Below are positions 21,865 through 33,895 of a stretch of 64,000 nucleotides of DNA, in pieces. How positions within the stretch are numbered: the first letter of the stretch is position 1; every line of letters starts with the position of its first letter. A program made the position numbers and the translations under genes. This stretch comes from Ampelomyces quisqualis (lineage: Eukaryota > Ascomycota > Dothideomycetes > Pleosporales > Phaeosphaeriaceae). The stretch is taken from NCBI GenBank assembly GCA_018398575.1, contig JAGTXZ010000006.1, positions 186,001 through 250,000 on the forward strand, in the 5' to 3' direction. The notes under the pieces are model-generated. The model had not been told where the DNA came from. It searched no databases and worked only from the letters and a program-made list of their open reading frames with translations.

Positions 21865-24050
21865 CTAAGACAGCCGCCTCCTGAATGGTTCGTCAATCTC
21901 CTCTTCCTTCTCTTCGTTGACGCGAAGTGTGAGCCAGGCAGCTACGAGAGCGCAAAGGCCGCCGAAACGCAATACCCATGCGACACTGTCGTCTCCCGCC
22001 GTGCCTCTAGGCTTCTGTAAGAACTTGAACATGATTGCGCTGACAAGAGTAGCGATGACTTGGGGCGCGGCGATGGCAACGTTGTGAATACCGAGCACGA
22101 CACCGGCTGAGTCGGCACCCGATCCAGATGCATCGTCTTCACCTGCTGCAATGAGCTGCGACTCGCGGTCACGGGGGCGGATGATACCGCGGCGGATAGC
22201 GTCGCGCTTTGAGATCTCGGAAGAAATGATGGCGAACGGAGCCCAGTTGGTGATACACCAGGGAATACCAATTGCGCCCACGAGAAGGGTTGCACCGAGA
22301 GTAGACTTGATAAAGAAGGTAAGAACCATAAGGGCTGCAAAAGCAATGTGCGAAAAGACCCAGGCACGACGGAGTGTTAGTGACTTTATTTGCAGGATAT
22401 CCAATGCCTGCAAAATCTTTTCGTTGAGTGTCCTAGGGGTACCCTTTGGCGTGTGAGACAAAGCAAAGTAGCCGGAGCCGCCCATAGAGTGTGGTGTTGC
22501 TGGTGTCATGGGCGTGGCAGGGGTGTGCGGTCGATCAGGCTCGGGTGCCTGAAAGGTGGGCGGAATGACAAAAGGAAACACGACCGACGCCGCAAACGTT
22601 ACGACAGCGAACAGTAACAGTGCCCTGGTGCCTATTCTCGTAGCATCTTCCCATATAGCGTCTATCTCTGGATCGGTCATGTGGGGGTTCTCCTCGAAGA
22701 AGGGGTCCGCGTATATCTCCCCGACGTAAGTGGTGATGTAGAAGAGAAAGGGGAACCATCCGATCCAGGCAAAGAATTGCACCTCACAGACGCGCTTGAT
22801 CTGAGCAGGAAGCGAGTGGACCGAACGGTATAGGTTCTTGAAAAATGCGATGACGCCGCCTTCTTGCTGCACCGGCGCCGCGTCAAAAGTCGGATCGCGC
22901 TCAGCGCAGGTGCTGACACTGATGCCCACGGTCAATGCCATGATGAAGGACGCAATGGCACACAAGACCTTGAATTGAGAGTCTCCAAGCCAGGGAAGGT
23001 ATTCTGGAAGCTTGATGTAACCTGCCAGATAGCCAGCAATATTTCCAATACCGGCCGATCGCATCAGCCACGCATTCGCGGATTCCTGTTGATGAGTGGG
23101 GGCGACATCGACTATGTAGGCTCGAACACCGGCTTGGACTGAAAAGATGTGAGCATTTGCAAGCAGTCGGTGAAAAACAAGAGGCTGCACTTACTGACAT
23201 TGATAGCGAAATCCAGCACGTATACGAACAACACAGCAAAGAGCATGACGCTCGTCTTCACAACGGCAGATTCAGAATCAGCCCCAAAGATGCCTAGGAA
23301 GCCTGAAATTAATTCCTTGGCCCAGGACAGAACCATGAGGGAGAGTATAGTTGCTGCAGCGCCGCCAACGATGAACGGTCTTCTCTTGCCCCATGGCAAA
23401 CGGCAATTGTCACTTTTGAGGCCGACATAGGGTTGGACGAGGACACCAGAAAGAGGGCCGGCGATCCAGACAAGGGCTAGCATGGACTTGCTGAGACCGA
23501 GGGACAGGAGATAGGGCTGTACGTCATGTTAGTATGTGTAAGCGAAGGGTGGTAACGCAGGTCATAGTGCGGTCGAGTACTCGATCCAGGATAGGTTGTG
23601 CAGCGGGGAAAAAGGCAAAGACGCATGACGCACCGAACCGTTGGAAGTCTCGACAGACCACCCGATCTGCAGACCGAGTCCGCCAAAGGTGAGCAGGAAG
23701 AGGAACCAGCTGCTCTTGGTTTCTTCCGTCTGGTGCTCGCCCAGCCAGTCGTCGTCGTCGTCGAGCGGGGACATGGACTCCTTGAGGAGCGGGTCCATCT
23801 CTCTCGACATGCTCCCGGGCTGTACGAAGGGCGAGTGCTCCTCGACCTCGTCGATGAAGTCGACGCGGGGTCTGCCTTCGGTGGTGGGGCGTCCGCCGCC
23901 CGAGGTGTCGCGGCCAAAGGATACGAGTTTGGGGCGGGGTCGGGGCCGCTGCGGCGTGTTGGTGTCGAGGCTCGGCAGATCTCTTGGGGACGCGAGCGGG
24001 GAAGTCGGGGGAGAAGGGGAAGAAGCCCCGTCGGGTCGTGAGGACGACAT
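21865..24050 (-). CDS. GPH-family sugar (sucrose/maltose type) transporter
   Basis: CDS complement(join(21865..23138,23195..23516,23634..24050)), 670 residues; introns of 56 and 117 nt. This is a major-facilitator protein of the glycoside-pentoside-hexuronide group, like Schizosaccharomyces Sut1, probably a proton symporter for sucrose or other glucosides in the plasma membrane. A 115-residue Ser/Pro-rich cytoplasmic N-terminus precedes twelve predicted helices. The first starts at SSWFLFLLTFGGLGLQIGWS. The loop WGKRRPFIVGG (181-191) is the R-x-P signature of this family, preceded by PLSGVLVQPYVGLKSDN. A long central loop (TPATPMTPATPHS) is Thr/Pro-rich. The start ATG is the first one giving a reasonable N-terminus; upstream in-frame ATGs exist. 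The neighbour GH31 gene suggests use of an imported alpha-glucoside. Confidence 0.9.
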
Positions 24051-24774
24051 GCTGGCGGCTGGCGGTGGCTCTGCGGGGGATGCAGCGGGTGTTCTCACTG
24101 GACGCGTGCGGGGCAGAGATGTCGAAATGGCAGAGAGACGTGGGCGAGGGGCATCACCGTGCCATGTTCTTCGGTAACAGTCTAACGAGCCGCCGAAGGT
24201 CTGGCTGGGGGATTGCCGGCAGATGATGCGTACAATAGAGGCAGGGAGGGAGGGAGGGAGGGAGGCAGGAAGGCAGTAAGGCAGGAAGGAAGAGGCGGTG
24301 TAGGTCAGGTGCAATCCTGCAGCCCACGGCCTTGGAAGTTGGAGCAGCGGTTCGCGGGTGGTTTTGCACATGACGTCGTTGGTGGCGGGGTCAGCCACAC
24401 CCAGGCTGCCGGTCTAGGCCCGAAGAGCGCATGGTGGCTTGATGGGCGAGCAGCGGGGGGCGGGGCCATGGCGCCAAGCAGCAAGCAGCGGGCCAGCGGG
24501 GCGTTGAACATGGGTCATGGGACTGGGACTGCTGAGCTGCTCCGACTCGCATCGCGACAGGGCCAGAAGCAGAACACGTGCTCTCTCCGATCAGCCTCAT
24601 CGCATTGCTTCTGTCTCGCATCCGCACCCGCACTCGCGCAACCTTGCCTTGCGTCCCAACCCAAGGCCGCCCTTGGTGGAGCGCTCCGCGGTCGACCCGC
24701 CAACAGCCACCTTTCACCTCTGCGCCTTCACCTGACACGGCCTCTGCTGATGAGCCCGCGACGGTGAGCAGAGC
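24051..24774. promoter_or_regulatory. Shared upstream region of the GPH transporter and nhx1
   Basis: The two genes diverge from this 0.72-kb, GC-rich gap. It holds a purine run at about 24236-24295 (repeated GGGA then GGAAGGCA). On the minus strand this is a CCT/TTCC pyrimidine tract upstream of the transporter, typical of fungal promoters. No frame with an ATG and a known motif is present. Confidence 0.55.
24240..24294. repeat. GGGA/GGCA purine microsatellite
   Basis: Five or more GGGA tetramers followed by GGCAGGAA-type units in the transporter promoter region. Slippage-prone; may influence promoter structure. Confidence 0.85.
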
Positions 24775-27081
24775 ATGGCTTCGGTAGTCGGATGGTGGGC
24801 CATAGGCCAGATACTGAGTAGGCCTCCAACTGCATGCTCGCTCCAGTGCCCAGAAGAAACACTAACGAATGCTCGCCTGCAGAGCGCGATGCAGACGACG
24901 CAGACCCCGATGGTCAGTTCCTTCCTCACCCAGCCTCCACCGCCCTCGAGTCTAACGCGACCATGTAGAGGAGCCAGAAGCCGGCCAGAAGGAGATACTC
25001 ACATCATGGGCCCTGTCCATCCTCATCGTCCTGCTCATCATAGCCCTCTTCACGAGCTACATCCTACACACCAGGAAAATACAGGCAGTCCACGAGACTG
25101 TCCTATCAATCTTTGCTGGTATGTCAAATATGGCTTGGCTGTTCGGCCGCACAGTGGCACGCTTCTGCTGCTAGCCACCACCTGCATCACTCCGTAAACG
25201 AACCGCGCTACGGCACCTCACTAACACCCTTCAGGTATGGTCGTCGGCCTCGTCCTGCGACTGACGGCAGTGGCATCGGTGCGCGATGTTGTGAGCTTCG
25301 ACTACCAGATGTTCTTCAACCTACTGCTGCCTCCCATTATTCTTTCGGCTGGCTACGAGTTACACCAAGTATGTCCAGAACCAACGTCAATGTCACCTGC
25401 ACTCACACATACAGGGCAACTTCTTCAGACACATCGGCGCCATTCTAACCTTTGCTTTCGCAGGAACATTCATCTCCGCCCTTGTGCTTGGCCTCATACT
25501 GTTTCTTTGGACCCGAATTCCCCTCGATGGCTTTCAAATCAACTTTGTCGAGGCCATGTCAGTGGGCGCAACGCTTTCCGCCACAGATCCCGTCACTATT
25601 CTTGCCATCTTCGACACGTACAAAGTAGAGCCGAAGCTGTACACCCTCATATTTGGCGAATCGATCCTCAACGACGCAGTTGCCATTGTCTTGTTCGAGA
25701 CGGCGCAAAAGTACAAAGACGGCGCCGAATCGCTCGGCATAATCAGTTTATTTGAAGCCTTTGGTATCTTCTTTGGCGTCTTCTTTGGAAGTCTGTTCAT
25801 AGGTGTCATGGTCGGGATCGGTGCATCGCTGATGCTCAAGTTTACATATGTGCGACGATTCCCCAAAATGGAGAGCTGTCTCATTATATTGATCGCATAT
25901 CTGACATACTTCTTCTCGAATGCGATTCACATGTCTGGTAATGACTTTCACTTCACCAATAGGGAACAAGCTGACAACGCGCAGGTATTGTATCTTTGCT
26001 ATTTTGCGGCATTTGCCTTAAGCATTATGCCTACCACAACATGTCCCGCCGCACCCAACTCTCGACCAAATTCGTGTTCCAAGTCACTGCACAATTGTCT
26101 GAAAACTTCATCTTCATCTATCTCGGACTGTCTCTCTTCACAGATGACAAGCTTGAGTACAAACCTCTTTTCATCCTAATCACGGTCGCCGGGATTTGTG
26201 CCGCTCGATGGTGCGCAGTCTTCCCCCTCTCGAAACTCATCAACGCCATCTCGAGGTACCGCCAGCATCGCCGTGGAGAAGAAATCGTCGAAGAGATACC
26301 CTATGCTCATCAAGCCATGATCTACTGGGCGGGTCTGCGAGGTGCTGTGGGCGTTGCTCTTGCTGCGGGTCTGACTGGTAACAACGGGGACACACTTCGT
26401 GCCACCGTCTTGGTTGTTGTGGTGCTAACGGTCATCATCTTTGGCGGCACCACAGCGCGTATGCTTGAGATCCTCGGTATCCGCACCGGTGTGGTTGAAG
26501 AAATCGATTCCGACGACGAGTTCGACATCGAGGTCGTCAATGGCGGAATGTATGCACGTAACAAAGGTCAGGCCATAGGGCACACTCCACGTTCCAGTCA
26601 AAACGGTTACACCATGAATAATGTCAACGGTAACGAAGGGACCTATTCAAGTGGCTCCTTCGCACAAAACAGCCCGCCGACAAGGCCAGATGGCTTCCCA
26701 CTCCGGCGAAACTCGAGTCGCCAACGTCGATCGGACGGGCAAGACCAAGGCCTCTTGAGCCCTCATGATAGCGGTTCCGCTGATGAGGACGATAATGATC
26801 TTGACCTGCCTCCTAATGCTCGTCGATCTCCAAACCGAAACCCGTCGCCATTAGGACTTTCAAGCGATCCTGCTCTGTATCCGACATCGGGTCATAGGGC
26901 AGACGAGTCGAGTGCGGTAGAAGGCTCGAGCAGGATGGCAACTGCGACTGGTGCGGTGAAACAACTGTTCAATGAGATCAGTCACGACCCTGCAAACGCT
27001 TTTAAGCAGATTGACGACGGATTTTTGAAGCCACACTTGTTGTTAGATCCCGGTAAAGGACCTGGGTCGAATAATGTCTGA
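24775..27081 (+). CDS. nhx1: Endosomal/vacuolar Na+(K+)/H+ exchanger, Nhx1 type
   Basis: CDS join(24775..24817,24883..24912,24969..25118,25235..25368,25415..25937,25985..27081), 658 residues. It is a CPA1 antiporter moving protons out of, and Na+ or K+ into, late endosomes/vacuole. I chose ATG 24775 because its short hydrophobic exon (MASVVGWWAIGQIL) joins in phase to an acidic segment (RDADDADPDEEPEAGQK), like yeast Nhx1. The amiloride-site helix is FFNLLLPPIIL (101-111). ATDPVTILAIF (175-185) and FGESILND (199-206, with N205-D206) form the ion-binding core. YWAGLRGAVGVALA follows the re-entrant region. After about residue 490 a Ser/Pro-rich cytoplasmic tail with acidic clusters follows. The N-terminal two exons are the least certain; the core is clear. 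Confidence 0.92.
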
Positions 27082-29366
27082 TTGGGGAGAATAGGCACAA
27101 ATGGCGTTCGGACATTTGGGGCATCACATCGCAGTCCTATAGTACAGTAGGCTGAAAACCTCACTAAAGGACATTCGCCTCAAATCCAGCATCATACTTC
27201 CTCTAGACAAATCGGCGTTGCTTCTACATTGTCCCCTTTCTTCGCCCAGATCCTCTTTGCAAGGAGTGCTGAGTGCTGAGTGGGCAGCATACAAAAGCTC
27301 GCAGCACATGTCGTCTAATAAACGCGGGTCAGGGATTTGGCAAAAATACCGTGTCAGCCTGCACAATGTCAATATGCGCAAAGAGCGGCCTGCTGGTATG
27401 TTGGCGGCTGAATCTCCGAACCATGGTGACACACGAATTATTACGATCTGTATCAACAGACCTCCCGGTACGGAAACAAGTACCCAGCATTTTTGCAATG
27501 TCTGACACGACACCAGATGACAAAAGTCTTTGGCATATACATGCAGCTTTCTGAGCAGTGGCGCCGAGCACACCTTCATATGTCGTTGCTTCAAGCTTAA
27601 AATTCTCCTTGGGCGCGAGGCTTGCAAAAGGTTAGTTCGAAGCTTAAGGCACATTAGGGAAGTCACCAAGCGTGTAGCTTACCATAAGGGGCAATTGCAC
27701 TACACTAGTGCCCATTACGCGGACCCACTTCCATATTGTCATTTCAGACTTGAGACCATCGCATCTTACCCGACCACTTACAGTCGCTCCTCTAAACACC
27801 CTGATCCCTTTACTGCATCTCAATCCCCGGGTGGCGACGACTGCCGAGACCCCTCGTGCTGTCTGGATAGCCTCATTCCGAGCACTTGCACCACGCTATC
27901 GAAAGCATTACTCCGTACCATCTGCAACACCCATAGTCGGTAACTGTCGCTCAAGACTGCTAGTCGCGAGCAGTTGCCGCACTGACAGCAACCCCAATAT
28001 GGCGCGACAAGCTAAACTACACCCCACACTTTCCGTCTATACTCCACGTAGCATGTCTGTAGACTCGCAGTGAACCTGATCCTAGGTCTGGCATAATTTC
28101 TGCGAGCATTTATTCGCAAGTAACTAAGCATTGCCAAGGCGAAATGATCTATCAATCAGATATCCAAAGCCTGTTCGATCACCACACACGCGGCATGTTT
28201 CGTATCCTGCCACTTCCCTGGGTGCGAGACTCTAAAGACTCAGGAAACCAGTCCACTCTTCGCCTTTGAGTCGAAAGAGCCTCGAAGTTCACCGTTAATC
28301 AAAACATACAGCGTCATGTGCGCACTGGAGCCACTGGAAAGAAGTTTTGCACCAAAGGCGACCCAAATCATCGCGGCGCAAGCACTCGGGAACATGGTCG
28401 CGGTCTTCACCTCATCTAATCAAGGTGGGTTATAATATGTACATTATTGAGTGTGGCCTTTGCTCACTAGCCATGAAATTTGGCGGCGATAAAGTGCTCT
28501 ATGGGAACAGAGCAAGCAACTACCGACGATTGGGAAGAGAGAACCAACTCTTCGCGTTGAAGTGCGTACGGCAGATGAAAGCAACGCTCATGAAAGCGAG
28601 GACGCCTCGAAGGCTACGTTCGAGGTTTCGCGAGATAGCCGCTTTCGCCACTATTGACACCACGACCTTGTGGCAAAATGCTACATGGCGCTAGAGGAAG
28701 ACTAACCAAGCCTATTGTTGATTGCAGCGAGGCTCAATATGTCTGCGTGGGCATTGTGGGGTCGGAGAGTGGGCATCCCTGCCACTGCAGGATCTCTCCT
28801 GGAACGTTCATTTCATCACGGTTTCGGCACGGTCGCCGAGGTTAACAATTCATACATCATTCCTAGAGCAAAGAATCCAAAGTAGCACTGGAAGCACTGT
28901 GGTGTGTGATACAGTGTCGCTGCGTACGGGCTTGCAATATTGCAATAAACAGTGTTTTGGAAAGAGGACACGGGCAAAAAGAACCACATATCAAGGTGTT
29001 CCTCCATGCAAAGAGCACTCTGCATGTTCCCCGTTTTGGATTGCTCCGAAGCGCTATCGCCTCTGAATTAATCTTTTCATGCGCTATTCGCCAATTGTCA
29101 TTTGAACTGGTACCTGCGGTAGTAGACATTGCTTCCACGATCTCCATCTAAGCCTCTTCTCTCCAGCGCTAACATGCACAGACCCTCAAACCCATCTACA
29201 GACGGGCCTGCTTCCTGATGAGTTATATGTTCTGCTCACATGACGCTAGTAGTTTACTACCGGGAAACCCTTTTGGTCAATGTGCCATATAAGAGGCTCT
29301 TCGAGCCCCAAGACTTTCCACATCGCCACCTCCAAACAATCATTCTCATCCCGCCTGTCGAACAAA
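27082..29366. other. 2.3-kb interval without an intact gene
   Basis: Normal base composition but only short frames. At 27353-27390 the minus strand reads RPLFAHIDIVQAD, reminiscent of the HxDxV metal motif of M20 peptidases, without supporting context. The last 80 bases hold the GH6 promoter. Otherwise nothing recognised. Confidence 0.5.
29288..29293 (+). promoter_or_regulatory. TATA-like element of the GH6 gene
   Basis: TATAAG within CCATATAAGAGG, 74 bases before the GH6 start codon, a spacing typical for highly inducible fungal secreted-enzyme genes. Inferred from position only. Confidence 0.45.
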
Positions 29367-30724
29367 ATGAAGGGCATCTTCGCTGCCGTCCTGGTATTGG
29401 CCACCTCGAGCGTGCTTGCCGCTCCCTCTCCTGCTGAGAACGGTCCCATCACCGCCCGCGCTGTCAACGCCGCCGCTGCTGCTTGTGCCACTCCTGTCAC
29501 TCTTTCAGGCAACCCCTTCGCTTCTCGCAAGATCTATGCCAATAAGTTCTACTCTTCCGAGGTGATCTCGGCTGCGTCTGCTATCAGCGACCCTGCTCTC
29601 GCTTCTGCTGCCGCCAACGTTGCCAACGTTGGTACCTTCCTCTGGATGTAAGTTTGCTCCAGTTTTTTGCCCTATAACCAATTCTAACTTCAATGCCAGT
29701 GACACCCGTTCCAAGATCGCCGTCGTCGAAGACGGTATCAAGGACGTTCCTTGTGACCAGATCGCAGCTTTGGTCATCTACGATCTGCCCGGACGTGATT
29801 GCGCTGCCAAGGCCTCAAACGGCGAGCTTCCCGTAGGCAGCTTGAGCGTCTACAAAACCGAGTACATTGACCGTGAGTAATAAGTTTGGAGTTGGTCTAG
29901 AAAGTAAATCTAACGACTTGCAGCCATCGTCGCCATCTTCAAGAAGTACCCCAACACTGCCATCGCTCTGGTTATCGAGCCCGATTCCCTGCCCAACTTG
30001 GTCACAAACTCCAACCTCCAGACTTGCAAGGACTCTGCATCTGGATACCGTGATGGTGTCGCATACGCCCTCAAGTCGCTCAATTTGCCCAACATTGCCA
30101 TGTACATTGACGCTGGTCACGGAGGATGGCTCGGTTGGAACGACAACCTGAGTATGTTACATCATTATATACTCGCAATCTTTGCAATGACTAAGAATCC
30201 ACACAGAACCCGGTGCCAAAGGTCTCGCCGATGTCTACAAGGCCGCCGGCTCCCCCAAGCAAGTCCGCGGTTTCGCCACCAACGTCGCCGGCTGGAATTC
30301 ATACGACCTCTCCCCTGGAGAGTTCAGCAAGGACACCGACGCCCAGTGGAACAAGGCACAAAACGAGAAACAATACGTCGCTCTGTTCAGCCCCGAGCTC
30401 AAGTCTGCCGGCATGCCCTCGCAAGCCATCGTCGATACCGGCCGCAATGCCGTAAGTGGCCTCCGCAAGGAATGGGGCCACTGGTGCAACGTCAAGGGCG
30501 CTGGCTTCGGCGTCCGCCCCACTGGCTCCACTGGCAACTCTCTCGTCGACGCGTTCGTCTGGGTCAAGCCCGGTGGCGAGTCTGATGGTACCAGCGACAC
30601 TAGCGCCGACAGGTACGATTCTTTCTGCGGTTATGAGGACGCTTACCAGCCATCTCCTGAGGCTGGTCAGTGGAACCAGGCCTACTTTGAGGATCTGGTC
30701 AAGAATGCCAAGCCTGCTTTATAA
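29367..30724 (+). CDS. GH6 cellobiohydrolase/endoglucanase, secreted, no cellulose-binding module
   Basis: CDS join(29367..29647,29700..29872,29924..30151,30207..30724), 399 residues; introns of 52, 51 and 55 nt. It hydrolyses cellulose from the non-reducing end with inversion (if a cellobiohydrolase). Residues 1-18 are the signal peptide (MKGIFAAVLVLATSSVLA). No CBM1 or Ser/Thr linker precedes the catalytic domain. Residues matching the known GH6 centre are D127 in DLPGRDCAA, the general acid D172 in VIEPDSLPN, and D354 in KPGGESDGTSD. Disulfide cysteines are C128 with C184-type TCKD, and WGHWCNV with DSFCGYED. The usual GEC cysteine before D354 is Ser, and DLPD reads DLPG. The stop lies inside a tandem repeat. 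It is the last intact gene before the AT-rich block. Confidence 0.94.
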
Positions 30725-30782
30725 ATGCCAAGCCTGCTTTATAAATGCCAAGCCTGCTTTATAAATGCCAAGCCTGCTTTGT
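30703..30782. repeat. Four tandem 20-bp units spanning the GH6 stop codon
   Basis: The unit AATGCCAAGCCTGCTTTATA occurs four times with almost no change. The first copy encodes the last residues of GH6 (NAKPAL) and supplies the TAA stop. The other three are in the 3' UTR. Since 20 is not a multiple of three, the copies do not extend the protein. Confidence 0.95.
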
Positions 30783-32539
30783 ACATACCACGCAAGCTTT
30801 GATATAACGTAAAGATAGGAAGATACGAGGGAAGTTTGTACATAGCTTGTTAAAAAAATTGATAAGGTGTGTAAAGAAGAAAAACGAATCTAGAGAACTA
30901 ACAAATATAGCTTTCTTCCTTTTCTGATTTTTGTTGGAGTTATAATGTAAAGTATTTATAAAGTTGTAATTGAATTGATAGAAGTAGACTCTAAAGGAGC
31001 CGCTTAAATAGCTACACGCTAGGCCTTATTAGGCTAATAAATAAGCTACCAAATAACTCCTTCTCTTACACTAATAGCTATTTCCTTTAATACTCTCCTA
31101 AAATAGTATAAGTAAAGTAAACCTAATATAGCCTTTATAGTAGTAAACGTATAGAAAGGTAAAGCCTTAGTATAGACGTTAGAAGCGTTTAATACTAAAG
31201 ATATATACTTAATATTAAAGTTTCTATCTTAGTATCTTTTATAAATAAAGTATAAGTAAATAGTAATATACTATAACTAAGCGTTAATTTAGTAATTACA
31301 AATAAGTAAAAGAGCTAACTAATTATTACTCTTAAGAAAAAATCTCTAGTTAACTTAATAGAATAAGTTAAGTTTAATAAGAGCTATCTTAACTTATAGT
31401 AAAAAAGTAGTAGTATATAAGTAAGATATATACTTAGCCTTGTATATAAATTTAGCTAGATATAATTAACACTTTAAGCTCTAAAAGACTATAGATTTAG
31501 TAATTTACAAAACGTATCCTAAAATAGATTGTATAGTATCTAGCTTAGATTCTTATAATATATTAGTAAATATAATAATATTAAGAAAATACCTAGACTA
31601 TAAAGCTAAATATAATAAGTAGTAAGTAAGGCTTTCTTAAAGGTAATACAAGACCTAATACGCAGCTTTAAGATTAAGATCTAATAGATTAGAGTTAAAC
31701 TTTACTAATATAGATATAGTATAGGCTAAGTCTAGCTAAGTACTAATAACTAGATAGTTTAAGCTTCTAATTAGTTCTAAATACTCTTTTTAGCAACCTA
31801 GATTAACGTCCTAGTTAGAGATTTCTAGGATTATATTTAGGTCTATAGAGGTCTTTCTAAAGTTATAGTTTATTATTCTAAATCTCTTAAGAACTTAGTA
31901 AGTGTAACTTATCTAGGAAATTGTAATACCTTTACCTAACCTTAAGATTTCTAGGCCTAATAAGTGTTAAATTTAGCTAAGGTCTTTATATATAAATTTC
32001 TTAAAGATTAACTTCTTAAAGTTCTTAATATTTTAAATATTACTAATAAGTAGAGAATTATTAATATAAACTATAATAATAATAGATCTAATAAAGATAT
32101 ATAGGTTAAAGAAAGATTAAATATATTCTTTTTCTAGAAGGTAGGTACTTAAAGTACTAAACAACTCTCTTCTAGATTACTTAAGACTATAGAGAGATCT
32201 TCTTAACCTTAGAGCTTTACTAGGTATTACTATAGTAGAAAGCCTAAGAGTAGTCTTATAAATAAGAAAAGGTAATAAGGTAATACTATATTTAAATACG
32301 CTGTATTAAAGTTAATCTAATAGATATTAAATTCTATAAAGATAGCCTAGAGAAGTAGAAGTAAGAGAGAGTTATATTAGGCTATAGGTAAGTAAGTTTT
32401 ATTATAGTTAATTCTATGTCTTTAAGAGTAGCTCTAGGTAACTAGGTAGGCTTTATAATAAGTAATAGTTCTATTAACTAGATGTTTAATACTAAACACT
32501 TATAAGGCGTTAATTAGGTTAGATATCTGTTAGGAAAAT

Positions 32540-32760
32540 TTAAAATTAATCTGATTGGGCTGATTGCTGCAACCCGCGGCAGCCTAACAGTAATACTGTC
32601 TACTAGGCAATTTGCTAAAGTTGCCCTACTTACTTCTAGTTGCTAGCAACCTAATAGTAACCTAACAGCAAGTTGCTTGTGTTGCCTGTGTAGCTTGTGT
32701 TGCTAATGTTGCTAATATCGCTAATTTTACTCACGTGACTGTATTGCTGTATATTTTAGG
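32540..32760. other. GC-balanced pocket with short inverted motifs
   Basis: Inside mutated DNA this stretch keeps CCA/TCA-type trinucleotides. CTGTTAGG just before it (32528-32535) and CCTAACAG (32582-32589 and again near 32655) form inverted short repeats. The end contains CACGTGAC. It could be the terminal region of a younger or non-coding mobile element; unresolved. Confidence 0.4.
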
Positions 32761-33179
32761 TTATGTAATTATTTCAAAAACTCAAAATATAGAGCGAAAT
32801 CTCCTCTTTAAAATGCAGTATTCAGAATTTTAATAGCTAGTCTAATTATTAAGATATAGGGCGTTAAAGTTATAGACTTTTTTAAAAAAACTTTAAATAT
32901 GTTTAACACAATAGATCTACGCGCCTGCAATACAATAGAGTATAATAATTGTAATCTACTGTAAAATCTGCAATTTAGTTACTTTTTCTTTAAAAAAAAA
33001 TATAATATATTATCTAGTTAAAGTGCTAGAGCTTTAGCAAAAACAAGCCTTAGCAAAGAACTTTAAAACTCTACAAACTTTACTGCCTTACATCTTAACA
33101 ACAAGAGCAGTTATAAAAATTCTAAATAGTGCGTTTTAAAGAGGGAATAAAGCTCTATATTCCAGGTTTTTCAAATAAT

Positions 33180-33340
33180 TACGTAATTGTGCAGGTGGGG
33201 CAGGTAGAGCCAGTGGAGCAGGTAGAGCGTTTTGAGCGTTTCAGGCTAATTAGGCAGCCAGAACAAATAGGGGTAGCTAGGCACAGTAGACTACGGTCAA
33301 GAAATGTCTGGTCCACTGTTCCAACAGTGTCGCGGATGTC
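33180..33340. other. GC-balanced pocket with direct repeats
   Basis: Contains two copies of GCAGGTAGAGC 21 bases apart and retains TGG and CCA sites. An 89-codon plus-strand frame crosses it (33129-33398) but shows no known motif and probably is not a gene. Confidence 0.4.
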
Positions 33341-33895
33341 GCTAACTTTAATAACCTTAAGTTTTCCTAACGTCTCCTTAATATTAACTACTTCCTAAGT
33401 TCTAATAGATTTATAGAAGTAGAGTTTAGTTATAATAGTAGCTAGCTACTCTTTCTAAGCTAGTAAGAAGTATACTTTTTTTATATTATATAGTATTAGT
33501 TTATTATTACAGAGCTGTATAAGAAAAGAATAGATGTTATTATTCTTATATTAATAAGATTAATTCTTAGAATACTAATAATACTCTAATTACTACTACT
33601 ATTGCTAGCTTAATTCTTAGCTTAATACATTATTATTGTATATTATATTTAGGCCTTAGGATTTCTTTACTAGGATAATAGTTCTTTTACTTCTTATAGT
33701 TATTAGTTAAGTAGGTAGAGGCTAAGAGAGAGTAGTATTCTTTTCTTAATAGCTAGAACTACACAGTAATTAAGGCAGTATCTAGTAAATTAGTAGTATT
33801 AGAAAAGATAGAAGAGTAGAAAATCTATTAGACTTTACTTTAGATAGTAAGGTAACATTTTTGTTTTTAAAATTAGCTAAATTTTAGGTTAGTAT

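Larger units (their letters stand above)
30785..33895. other. AT-rich RIP-like repeat remnants left of element A
   Basis: Within about 100 bases of the GH6 gene the sequence becomes extremely AT-rich and stop-dense on all frames. Long TAG-interrupted frames exist, mainly on the minus strand at 31.0-31.9 kb, but no diagnostic motif could be read, so class is undecided. Two GC-balanced pockets interrupt it (32540-32760 and 33180-33340). Confidence 0.7.

Noticed and set aside
24578..24787. Frame upstream of nhx1 that would give a hydrophobic N-terminus (LSPISLIALLLS)
   Set aside because: It begins with GTG, has no ATG in frame, and lies in the shared promoter; the ATG at 24775 gives a phase-consistent spliced start.
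32540..32760. Calling this GC pocket a Tc1/pogo or Helitron terminus
   Set aside because: Only short inverted motifs and a CACGTGAC were seen; no transposase or paired terminus could be shown.
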